Shown: one piece after another, positions 4,250-10,036 of the stretch | How the letters are laid out: every line of letters begins with the position of its first letter | How positions within the stretch are numbered: the stretch's first letter is position 1 | Source: Candidatus Kaiserbacteria bacterium RIFCSPHIGHO2_02_FULL_54_11b | Lineage (GTDB): Bacteria; Patescibacteriota; Minisyncoccia; Phycocordibacterales; UBA2100 | DNA: 10,036 nt | NCBI GenBank assembly: GCA_001781275.1 | Contig: MFLH01000009.1 | Location: forward strand, 1-10,036 | Direction of reading: 5' to 3' | Notes under the pieces: model-generated | Databases searched by the model: none | Told to the model about the DNA's origin: nothing | What the model saw: only the letters and a program-made list of their open reading frames with translations | Position numbers and translations under genes: made by a program

Positions 4250-5593
4250 ATGTACGGCCATATAAAAAAACAGGACAAGGAAATCTTTGCGTCGATAGAG
4301 TCGGAAAAGAAACGCCAGCGTGAAGGTCTCGAGTTGATCCCTTCCGAGAATTACACCTCGCCGGCGGTTATGGAGGCAATGGGGAGCATTCTTACCAACA
4401 AGTATTCAGAGGGCTACTCGGGTAAACGATACTACAACGGCAATGAATTCATAGACGAAATTGAGATGCTCGCAATCGAAAGAGCAAAAAAACTCTTTGG
4501 TGTTGAACACGTAAACGTCCAACCATATTCAGGGAGCCCCGCAAATCTTGCCGTGTACCTTGCAACGTGCCAGCCGGGCGACACGATCATGGGGCTCGCT
4601 CTGCCGGAAGGTGGGCATCTCACACACGGTTGGAAAGTCTCGGCGACGGGGATGTTCTATAAAAGCGTCCCCTACCACGTGCGAGCGGACGGTCGGATAG
4701 ATATGGATGAAGTATGGCAACTGGCAAAGGAACATAAACCGAAACTTATCTGGGCGGGTGCCACTGCGTACGTATATAAGTACGAATACGAAAAATTTGC
4801 GGGAGTTGCAGAAAGCGTCGGCGCATATCTTGCCGTGGACATTGCACACATTGCAGGACTTATCGTCGCAGGGGCTCATCCGGATCCAGTTCCTCATGCG
4901 CATATCGTGACCACGACTACGCACAAGACACTCCGCGGACCCCGCGGTGGCATGATCATGATTACGAAGCGTGGGCTCGCAAAGGACGGAGAGCTCGGGC
5001 AAAAGGTGGATAAAGGGGTGTTCCCAGGCCTCCAAGGTGGGCCGCACGATCACCAAACTGCGGCAATCGCGATCGCGCTCAAAGAAGCATCGACAAAGTC
5101 ATTTGCTGCATATGGAAAGCAAATCGTTGCGAATGCAAAAGCTCTTGCGGAAAGTATGAAGGCGAATGGGCTGAAGCTCGTCGCGGACGGAACGGAAAAT
5201 CACCTCATACTATTGGACTTGGTTCCTGTGTTTGGCCCCGGTGGCGGAGTATTTGCAAGCGACGCACTGGAGATCGCCGGTATGACAGCCAATAAGAATA
5301 CGATTCCAAAAGATCCGAGTTCGCCCTTTTATCCCAGTGGCGTCCGGCTTGGAACACCGGCGCTTACGACCCGCGGCATGAAAGAAAAAGATATGAAAAA
5401 AGTCGGCGAATGGATTGCGCGGGCAGTTCACGAGGTTACAAAGTATCGCCTCCCAACCGAAACGAAAGAACGGTCAGCGTATATTGCAGCATTCAAAAAA
5501 GATATCGCAAAAAATAGAAATCTTATTGCGATCCACAAAGAGATTCGTACATTCTGCAAAAACTTCCCTCTCCCTGGCGAGTCGAAAGCTTAG
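4250..5593 (+). CDS. glyA: Serine hydroxymethyltransferase
   Basis: PLP enzyme that converts serine and tetrahydrofolate to glycine and 5,10-methylene-THF, the one-carbon donor for the thymidylate synthase family. 447 aa from ATG 4250. Landmarks: LELIPSENYTSPAV (28-40), NKYSEGYSGKRYYNGNEFID (50-69), VNVQPYSGSPAN, LALPEGGHLTHG (116-127), VDIAHIAGLI with D197 and H200 contacting PLP, and the PLP lysine K226 in TTTTHKTLRGPRGG. The C-terminal domain is complete (GVRLGTPALTTRGM). The frame is open upstream to a TTG at 4217, but those 11 codons are unlike SHMT N-termini. It follows tmk by 60 nt with its own consensus -10, in the same direction as dCMP deaminase and tmk. All catalytic motifs seen are intact. 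Confidence 0.96.
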   Translation: MYGHIKKQDKEIFASIESEKKRQREGLELIPSENYTSPAVMEAMGSILTNKYSEGYSGKRYYNGNEFIDEIEMLAIERAKKLFGVEHVNVQPYSGSPANLAVYLATCQPGDTIMGLALPEGGHLTHGWKVSATGMFYKSVPYHVRADGRIDMDEVWQLAKEHKPKLIWAGATAYVYKYEYEKFAGVAESVGAYLAVDIAHIAGLIVAGAHPDPVPHAHIVTTTTHKTLRGPRGGMIMITKRGLAKDGELGQKVDKGVFPGLQGGPHDHQTAAIAIALKEASTKSFAAYGKQIVANAKALAESMKANGLKLVADGTENHLILLDLVPVFGPGGGVFASDALEIAGMTANKNTIPKDPSSPFYPSGVRLGTPALTTRGMKEKDMKKVGEWIARAVHEVTKYRLPTETKERSAYIAAFKKDIAKNRNLIAIHKEIRTFCKNFPLPGESKA

Positions 5594-5605
5594 AGCGGAA
5601 GCGTG

Positions 5606-5611
5606 TATAAT
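5606..5611 (+). promoter_or_regulatory. Consensus -10 at the DedA gene start
   Basis: TATAAT (6/6) ends 7 nt before ATG 5619, so the first transcribed base should be at or next to the A of the start codon. A weak -35 TCGAAA (5582-5587, 4/6) lies 18 bp upstream inside the end of the SHMT gene. This is the clearest leaderless promoter in the window. Confidence 0.6.
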
Positions 5612-5618
5612 GCCCGAA

Positions 5619-6227
5619 ATGTCTGATTTTTCTCTTACGGCCCTGATACAGCTTGTGGGCTACCCGGGTCTTTTTACCGCGGTCTTTCTCGAGTCGGGGG
5701 TTTTCTTTGGATTCTTTCTCCCCGGCGCGTCGATGCTCTTTACGGCAGGACTCCTTGCCTCGCAAGGAATTTTCAACGTGTGGATACTTATTCCGCTCCT
5801 GACCCTCGCCGCTATCCTCGGAGACAACGCCGGCTACTGGTTTGGTGCAAAGGTCGGCTACCGATTGTTCTTGCGACCCGATTCGCGCTTTTTCCGGCAC
5901 GAACACTTGAAGCGCGCAAAAGATTTCTACGACCGGCATGGCTTTCTTGCGATCGTGCTGGCGCGCTTTGTCCCCATTATCCGTACCTTTGCGCCGATCG
6001 TCGCAGGTGTCGTGCGCATGCAGTACAAAGCATTTGTCATCTACAACATCGCCGGAGCACTCCTGTGGGCCTCGGGTGTTACCTTTTTGGGATTTTATCT
6101 CGGAGAAAAGATCCCCGGCGTCGAAAAATATCTGACGCCGATCATTCTCGTCATTATCTTTGTCACCTGCATCCCGCTTGTGCGCGAATATTTCCGGCAG
6201 AAAAAAGCGCCTAGCCCTTCTGTTTGA
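5619..6227 (+). CDS. DedA family (SNARE-associated/VTT domain) membrane protein
   Basis: Integral inner-membrane protein of the DedA family, 202 aa, a usual length. DedA proteins are linked to membrane homeostasis and, in several bacteria, to undecaprenyl-phosphate or phospholipid flipping; the substrate here cannot be told. Motifs: the first hydrophobic reentrant segment with E25-SG and FFGFFLPG (29-36), then GDNAGYWFGAKVGY (68-81), the amphipathic RHEHLKRAKDFYDRHG, ARFVPIIRTFAPIVAG (115-130), and transmembrane helices at about 139-160 and 174-188. The tail is basic. The start is ATG 5619 (MSDFSLTALIQ), set by TATAAT seven bases upstream; an in-frame ATG at 5610 overlaps that hexamer. It lies 25 nt after SHMT, and its last 17 bases overlap the end of the convergent ROK gene. 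Confidence 0.92.
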   Translation: MSDFSLTALIQLVGYPGLFTAVFLESGVFFGFFLPGASMLFTAGLLASQGIFNVWILIPLLTLAAILGDNAGYWFGAKVGYRLFLRPDSRFFRHEHLKRAKDFYDRHGFLAIVLARFVPIIRTFAPIVAGVVRMQYKAFVIYNIAGALLWASGVTFLGFYLGEKIPGVEKYLTPIILVIIFVTCIPLVREYFRQKKAPSPSV

Positions 6228-7023
6228 GGAGAGCCTGCCCTTCGGAGCCTTGGCGAAGTAGGGCGAGTCCGCCCCAGAGTCCTCCGCTGTCCCCGAGTTC
6301 TGCCATTTTTATAACCAGCGGCTTCGCAAGAAGCTTGTTCAACGATTCTTGTACACGTGCAATCGGAATAGGATTCGCACCCACGATCATCGAGCCGCCG
6401 AGGACAATGGTGTCCGGCGACCACCGCAAGGCGACGAGACGAAGTCCTTCTGCGAGAAGGTCTGCAAGTTTGTTGCGCTCTTCGAGTGAATCAAGATCCT
6501 TCGGGTGGATGCCAAACTTTTTCGTCACCGCCGTCCCTGAGACGAGATCCTCCAGATCACTCCCGTTGATCTTGATACTGGCGATGCCGCCTGCATCAGC
6601 AATTTTTCCATCGACGATCAGTCCTCCGCCAACACCCGTCGAGACGGTGATGTACACGAGCGCCGTCGAACCCTTTCCCGCTCCCGCGTACGCTTCGCCC
6701 AAGCCGGCAAGCGCCGCATCGTTGACCATCTGCACAGGAGCGTTGAGCGCCTTTGAAAGTTCCTGCACAATATGTGTCCCTTCCCACGCACGCAAATTGC
6801 GCGCATCCGATATCACGCCCTCATCACTCACATTCCCCGCGACGCATCCCGCAAAAGCGGTGATCTGCTCGCCGCCTGCGCTCTCGCGCGAGAGCGCAGC
6901 AAGCTGTGCGATGCCTTCCGAAGGATTTTTCGGCGTCGGTACTTTTTTTATTTCACCCAATGCGTCGGCCAAGACACTAGCGACCCGCATGTTGGTCCCA
7001 CCGATGTCTGCGACGATGTGCAT
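6211..7023 (-). CDS. ROK-family sugar kinase, probably glucokinase-like, lacking the usual zinc motif
   Basis: ROK/ASKHA-fold kinase, 270 aa, expected to phosphorylate a hexose with ATP. Motifs: phosphate-1 ADIGGTNMRVA (5-15), ND at 101-102 with D102 as the likely catalytic base, ITVSTGVGGGLIVDGK (125-140), and adenosine-site VLGGSM (207-212). Typical ROK proteins then carry GHxx and a CxCGxxGCxE zinc cluster. Here that stretch is AGGIASIKINGSDLEDLVSG (144-163), with no cysteines and no His after the Gly, so the zinc site and one sugar-contacting residue are missing. It starts 6 nt after the stop of the phosphoglucose isomerase gene in the same direction, which suggests co-transcription and a glucose/glucose-6-phosphate role. 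Its 3' end overlaps dedA by 17 bp. The sugar specificity is inferred. Confidence 0.85.
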   Translation of the reverse strand: MHIVADIGGTNMRVASVLADALGEIKKVPTPKNPSEGIAQLAALSRESAGGEQITAFAGCVAGNVSDEGVISDARNLRAWEGTHIVQELSKALNAPVQMVNDAALAGLGEAYAGAGKGSTALVYITVSTGVGGGLIVDGKIADAGGIASIKINGSDLEDLVSGTAVTKKFGIHPKDLDSLEERNKLADLLAEGLRLVALRWSPDTIVLGGSMIVGANPIPIARVQESLNKLLAKPLVIKMAELGDSGGLWGGLALLRQGSEGQALLKQKG

Positions 7024-7029
7024 GAGAGG

Positions 7030-7608
7030 TTAGTCAGCAATGACGGGGAGTCCGCCAAAATCTGTTTTCCGTACCTCTTTGTACAGCTTGTTGGGTACGA
7101 GCGCCGGTTTGCCGTCTTTCTCAACGACGTAGTATGCAAAACCGTGCATTTGCTTCACCATTTCATAATCCGCGTGGCCGGGCATCGAAGCAGAGTCTTG
7201 TGTACCTTCTACAGGACTATCATCTACCATCACCATCCACTCCTTCCCTGTGTTGAGTATCAAGTGGCCATATCCAGGTGGCATATAGGCAGAATCACCC
7301 TGCTTCACTTGTATAGCCTTGAATTCTTCGACAACTTCTGGGTCTGCGGGATCAGCAAGTTTTTGTTGAAGAACAACGCCCTCTCCCTGCACAAACCAAT
7401 ACGTTTCGTCGAGATTTCCGATATGGTAGTGGCCGTATGTCTTTATGTATTCGCCGCCGACGGTGCCTGTCTCCATCACCGTGATATTGCGCTTCGAGGA
7501 GCCGCCGCGGATCATGTAGTAGTGGATTGCCGGCCCCGAGACTTCAGGCTTCATCAGGACCTCCTTCATCTTGTCGTGCGACCGTGACGCGTATGGCTCG
7601 AACGTCAT
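7030..7608 (-). CDS. Cupin-type glucose-6-phosphate isomerase (archaeal/GPI-cupin family)
   Basis: Interconverts glucose-6-phosphate and fructose-6-phosphate; a metal-dependent cupin unrelated to the classical PGI fold. 192 aa from the start used. Motifs: YYMIRG (30-35), NITVMETGTVGGEYIKTYGHYH (41-62) with metal ligands H60 and H62, DETYWFVQGEG (67-77) with E68, and the second cupin motif GDSAYMPPGYGHLILN (104-119) with H115. The KTxGHYH and ITV pattern is that of the family first described in Pyrococcus and Thermococcus. The open frame runs up to a TTG at 7659. ATG 7608 lies 10 nt after an extended -10 (TGC-TACAAT), while ATG 7617 is only one base after it, so 7608 is preferred. First gene of the leftward isomerase-kinase pair; divergent from the HAD gene. 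Confidence 0.88.
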   Translation of the reverse strand: MTFEPYASRSHDKMKEVLMKPEVSGPAIHYYMIRGGSSKRNITVMETGTVGGEYIKTYGHYHIGNLDETYWFVQGEGVVLQQKLADPADPEVVEEFKAIQVKQGDSAYMPPGYGHLILNTGKEWMVMVDDSPVEGTQDSASMPGHADYEMVKQMHGFAYYVVEKDGKPALVPNKLYKEVRKTDFGGLPVIAD

Positions 7609-7618
7609 AAGTGGCATG

Positions 7619-7627
7619 ATTGTAGCA
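7619..7627 (-). promoter_or_regulatory. Extended -10 promoter of the isomerase-kinase operon
   Basis: TGC-TACAAT on the minus strand (5/6 plus extended TG) ends 10 nt before ATG 7608. A -35 at 17-bp spacing would lie at 7642-7647, which is not a TTGACA match. Confidence 0.5.
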
Positions 7628-7637
7628 TATACACGCG

Positions 7638-7647
7638 CCCTGTAGGG
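7638..7647. promoter_or_regulatory. Small inverted repeat between divergent promoters (possible operator)
   Basis: CCCT-GT-AGGG forms a 4-bp inverted repeat. For both flanking promoters (minus-strand TACAAT at 7619-7624 and plus-strand TAATCT at 7665-7670) the -35 slot at 17-bp spacing falls on the same six bases, 7642-7647. A regulator bound here could affect both genes. The repeat is short enough to be chance. Confidence 0.2.
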
Positions 7648-7661
7648 ACAATCTTTCAATA

Positions 7662-7670
7662 TGGTAATCT
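7662..7670 (+). promoter_or_regulatory. Extended -10 at the HAD gene start
   Basis: TGG-TAATCT ends 6 nt before ATG 7677. The hexamer matches 4/6, with the extended TG present. The spacing fits the leaderless pattern seen elsewhere in the window. Confidence 0.4.
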
Positions 7671-7676
7671 CTATGC

Positions 7677-8432
7677 ATGAAGTGCCCCCGTGCGGTGATG
7701 TTTGATCTCGATGAGACGCTCGCCGAAAGCTTTCATCCCCCTACAGAAACGATGCTGGAAAAGCTCGCTGATCTGAGCAGGATCGTCCCCTTTGCGATCA
7801 TATCCGGCGCAGGTCTCGATCGTATCGAGCGCGACGTGCTATCGCGACTCACACAGGCAGATATGTCGCGTATTTCTATATTCCCCAACAGTGGGTCACA
7901 AGGCTTCTCATGGAGTGGCGACAACTGGCAGGAGGAATACAATACGAACCTTACGGCCGAAGAGCGCGATCGCATCAAGAGCGTCATCGAACAGTGCATT
8001 GAAGAGCTCCCGCTCGTTAAAGAGTCGCCGCATTTCGGCGAGCGGATCGCGGATCGCGAAGCACAGATCGCATTCACCGTCCTCGGCGTTGACGCTCCGC
8101 AAGATATCAAGGTGGTATGGGATCCCGATGTCGCCAAGCGCCGACTCGTAAAAAAGTATCTCGAGGAGCGCCTGCCCGAATTTGAGATCCTCACAGGTGG
8201 CTCATCGACCGTCGACATCACGCCAAAAGGTATCGACAAAGCCAACGGTGTCGCGTGGTATGCAAAAAAACTCGGCGTCTCTCCGGGCGAGATGTTTTAT
8301 GTAGGAGATACACTCTACGAAGGAGGCAACGACGCGGTCGTTATCCCGACGGGTATTCAGACGCGCCTCGTCTCGGGCCCCGAAGAGACCGAGCGAATTG
8401 TCGAAGAACTCCTCGCCGTGTGTCGTGCGTAA
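7677..8432 (+). CDS. HAD superfamily subclass IIB hydrolase, phosphomannomutase/sugar phosphatase-like
   Basis: HAD-fold phosphatase or phosphomutase, 251 aa. Motif I is VMFDLDETLAES with nucleophile D10 and D12. Motif II is FAIISGAG with S43. Motif III is K188 in ITPKGIDKANGVAWYAKKLG. Motif IV is FYVGDTLYEGGNDAVV with D211, N218 and D219. The cap between about 80 and 180 and the STVDITPKGIDKANGV block are like HAD-IIB (Cof-like) enzymes, including eukaryotic-type phosphomannomutase and sucrose-phosphatase. The substrate is probably a sugar phosphate, judging by the divergent phosphoglucose isomerase and sugar kinase next door; this is inference. The start codon follows an extended -10 by 6 nt. 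Only 2 nt separate its stop from that of the convergent glycoside hydrolase gene, and no clear terminator is visible between them. Confidence 0.85.
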   Translation: MKCPRAVMFDLDETLAESFHPPTETMLEKLADLSRIVPFAIISGAGLDRIERDVLSRLTQADMSRISIFPNSGSQGFSWSGDNWQEEYNTNLTAEERDRIKSVIEQCIEELPLVKESPHFGERIADREAQIAFTVLGVDAPQDIKVVWDPDVAKRRLVKKYLEERLPEFEILTGGSSTVDITPKGIDKANGVAWYAKKLGVSPGEMFYVGDTLYEGGNDAVVIPTGIQTRLVSGPEETERIVEELLAVCRA

Positions 8433-8434
8433 AC

Positions 8435-9427
8435 CTATCGCGCGTACAACTCTTTTGCCGCGTCCCAGAATTCCGCGTGCCCTCTTTTTTCCTTTAGGTA
8501 ATACCACCACTCCGCGCCCCAGAGATACTGCGTGTCAAAACTCGTCTGCCGCGCGTAGGCAATGATCTCGTTGAATTTGTTGATATCCATCCGCAGGAGC
8601 TGCTCCTCGAGCGGAGCATCGACCGTCGGCTCGATGAGCCACGGTTCGAGCGAAAGCTCGATGAGAAATGTTTGTTTTTTGCCGTACAAAAGCTCCACCA
8701 TCCGCTCCTTCGCCCGATAGAAGAGGGCCGGCAGTTTCGTTTTGAATTGTCCGAGCTCCGGATTCCAGAAATAGATGTAAAGACTCGTGCCGAAGACATC
8801 ACCGTTTTTGTACGGACCCATCCATGTCCCGAGATTGCCGCTATCAGTGATAAGAATGGGGCGGCTATCGAGCGAGCGGACGAGCGCGATCTCCTCTTTG
8901 AGGAATGCCTCATCGAGCTCGCCGCAATGATCGTACGCAAAGGCCGAAAGGTACGGTTCGTTCTCCACTTGCCAGTAGCTGATCGTCGAATTTCCCTTGT
9001 AACGCTCCACGACCGCGGTAATATATTCGCGAAGCTCTGTCTTTTGCTCCTCCCACGAGAGACCTTGCGCCCACTCGGGCACGTGGCACTCGGGCCACCT
9101 TGGGAGCCGGCGCCCGACCGCGAGGACGACACGGGCATCGCGCGCCCGCGCCTCGCGCAGCTGGAAATCGAGCTCGCTCCAATCATACCCATCACGCGCT
9201 TTCTCCACACGGGGCCAGTACGCCGGAATGCGAAGGTCGCGCGCTTTTAAGTCATCCAAAACCGCAAGGTAGGCGCTGCGCCAATCGAGTCCGAGCTCCT
9301 CGGCGTGCATGGTGCTGAAAGAGACGCCGTATGTGACAGTCGCCGGCACCGGACGGAGCGTGAGCGCGAGAAACAAGATGCCCGCCAACACCGCAAGAAT
9401 GCATACGGTGAAGATGCGGCGGATCAT
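8435..9427 (-). CDS. Membrane-anchored TIM-barrel glycoside hydrolase (clan GH-A-like)
   Basis: Predicted extracytoplasmic (beta/alpha)8 glycosidase, 330 aa. An N-terminal hydrophobic segment (about 5-23, after MIRR) is a signal anchor or uncleaved signal. The barrel begins at YGVSFSTMHAEELGLDW (33-49). LRIPAYWPRVEKARDGYDWSELD (65-87) is the early conserved Arg/Trp segment of clan GH-A. YWQVENEPYL (151-160) supplies the acid/base E157 in the NEP motif, and FLIELSLEPWL (254-264) supplies the likely nucleophile E257. LWGAEWWYYLKE (302-313) is the last barrel strand, with substrate-site Trp. The exact GH family and sugar are not recognised (GH5, GH39 and GH42 share this pattern). Its ATG overlaps the stop of the EamA gene (ATGA), so it is translationally coupled to a transporter. 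Both acids are present, so it may be active. Confidence 0.8.
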   Translation of the reverse strand: MIRRIFTVCILAVLAGILFLALTLRPVPATVTYGVSFSTMHAEELGLDWRSAYLAVLDDLKARDLRIPAYWPRVEKARDGYDWSELDFQLREARARDARVVLAVGRRLPRWPECHVPEWAQGLSWEEQKTELREYITAVVERYKGNSTISYWQVENEPYLSAFAYDHCGELDEAFLKEEIALVRSLDSRPILITDSGNLGTWMGPYKNGDVFGTSLYIYFWNPELGQFKTKLPALFYRAKERMVELLYGKKQTFLIELSLEPWLIEPTVDAPLEEQLLRMDINKFNEIIAYARQTSFDTQYLWGAEWWYYLKEKRGHAEFWDAAKELYAR

Positions 9428-10036
9428 ACGACGAACAAGAGCGCGAGCCCGAGTGCGATGCAGGCGATGCCGCCCAATTTATGCGCCCGGCCCTTGTGAT
9501 CCATCTCGCCACGCAAAACAGCAGGAAAATAACGCGAGAAAAAATACGCGATCAAAAGCAAAAAGACGAATTGCAATCCCGCGAGCGCTTGTACGATCGA
9601 GACGCTCCCGAGGCTGATGGCAAGAAGTGTGAGTATGGCCGCGATGCCGCCGAGCGTCTTATTGGACACAACGAGCCATTTCGTCCCCGACGAGGAACCG
9701 CGGTAGCCAGAGAATATCGCTGCACGATTGGCCGGAAGGGCGAGGAGGAAAAGCGCGCCGACGACATTGGTCATACGCGACCAGAAGAAGCCGTCGAGAA
9801 AGCTCGTCTCGAGAAAAATGAGCTTCGTGAGAAATGCCGTTGCACCGAAGAAAATACCGGAGAAAATGACGAGCATTTTTTGGCGGTTGGTGAGGCGGAA
9901 ATGGGAGATGAGCAGCATGCCAAAGACCATGAGCCCAAAGGCAGGGACAAAGGCCTGCGGCAGATCTTCGTGCAGCCATAGATTGGCACATAGTGCGGTT
10001 GCAACGGCAGCAACAGAGCCCACGACTGGCATGATG
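9424..10036 (-). CDS. EamA/DMT-type transporter, C-terminal part (5' end beyond window)
   Basis: Drug/metabolite-transporter superfamily membrane protein; about 200 C-terminal residues are visible and the frame is still open at the right edge. Hydrophobic segments alternate with short loops: GSVAAVATALCANLWL, FGLMVFGMLLIS, MLVIFSGIFFGATAF, VVGALFLLAL, GGIAAILTLLAISLGSVSIVQALAGLQFVFLLLIAYFFS, and GGIACIALGLALLFVV. The first visible part (NLWLHEDLPQAFVPAFGLMVFG) resembles the end of a first EamA repeat, where a helix is followed by a Glu and the closing G-rich helix, and a second repeat follows (closing with GEMDHKGRAHKLGG). So the first repeat is mostly missing. The Met at 10032 is probably internal. 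The exported substrate is unknown. The stop codon overlaps the start of the glycoside hydrolase gene. Confidence 0.8.
   Translation of the reverse strand, partial: IMPVVGSVAAVATALCANLWLHEDLPQAFVPAFGLMVFGMLLISHFRLTNRQKMLVIFSGIFFGATAFLTKLIFLETSFLDGFFWSRMTNVVGALFLLALPANRAAIFSGYRGSSSGTKWLVVSNKTLGGIAAILTLLAISLGSVSIVQALAGLQFVFLLLIAYFFSRYFPAVLRGEMDHKGRAHKLGGIACIALGLALLFVV

Noticed and set aside
4529..5056. Long minus-strand open frame inside the SHMT gene, and similar long antisense frames elsewhere
   Set aside because: They lie opposite well-supported genes, have no recognisable motifs and no promoter-like start; they are by-products of codon bias.
7609..7659. TTG start at 7659 for the isomerase
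   Set aside because: The extra 17 residues contain no family sequence, and the region includes the extended -10 and the intergenic palindrome.
8418..8455. Hairpin between the HAD and glycosidase stops as a bidirectional terminator
   Set aside because: Only a weak imperfect GTGCG/CGCGC pairing with no T-run on either side.
1..10036. Phage or defence island, CRISPR array, tRNA genes
   Set aside because: No spaced direct repeats, cloverleaf-like sequences, or phage structural or defence motifs were seen. The phage-like trait is limited to the Asp in the thymidylate synthase homologue.

Overview
The window looks like part of a chromosome from a small-genome bacterium of the Candidate Phyla Radiation (Patescibacteria, probably Parcubacteria-like). 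This is inferred from compact gene packing, gene ends that overlap or nearly touch, the near-absence of Shine-Dalgarno sequences, an archaeal-style cupin glucose-6-phosphate isomerase next to a short ROK kinase, and a REP-type transposase with perfect palindromes. No ribosomal RNA or other taxonomic marker is present, so the assignment is tentative.

Layout. At the left edge (2-169, +) is the tail of an unrecognised gene ending in an intrinsic terminator. Positions 189-6227 hold a thymidylate/one-carbon cluster arranged around a divergent promoter near 3045-3069. Leftward run a thymidylate synthase-family gene, a dCTP deaminase/dUTPase-family gene, an inserted REP-associated tyrosine transposase (RAYT) flanked by two 37-nt palindromes, and dihydrofolate reductase. 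Rightward run a dCMP deaminase, thymidylate kinase, serine hydroxymethyltransferase and a DedA membrane protein. A convergent 17-bp overlap leads to a sugar-phosphate group: a leftward cupin-type phosphoglucose isomerase plus ROK sugar kinase, and a divergent HAD-IIB phosphatase/phosphomannomutase-like gene. The right end carries a leftward pair, an EamA-type transporter (cut by the window edge) and a membrane-anchored TIM-barrel glycoside hydrolase, joined by an ATGA stop/start overlap.

How the genes work together. The first group contains all three enzymes of the thymidylate cycle (synthase, DHFR, SHMT), two possible dUMP suppliers (dUTPase-like and dCMP deaminase) and the kinase that takes dTMP to dTDP. 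The synthase carries Asp where thymidylate synthases have the dUMP-selecting Asn, the substitution found in T4 dCMP hydroxymethylase. It may therefore work on dCMP, with the neighbouring deaminase acting before or after it.

A second theme is transcription. Eight start codons (seven genes plus a two-codon ORF) have a -10-like hexamer, often an extended -10, ending about 6-10 nt upstream, and no ribosome-binding site is visible at any gene. This suggests widespread leaderless mRNAs. No gene-free stretch exceeds 300 bases. No tRNA, rRNA, CRISPR array or recognisable riboswitch was seen.
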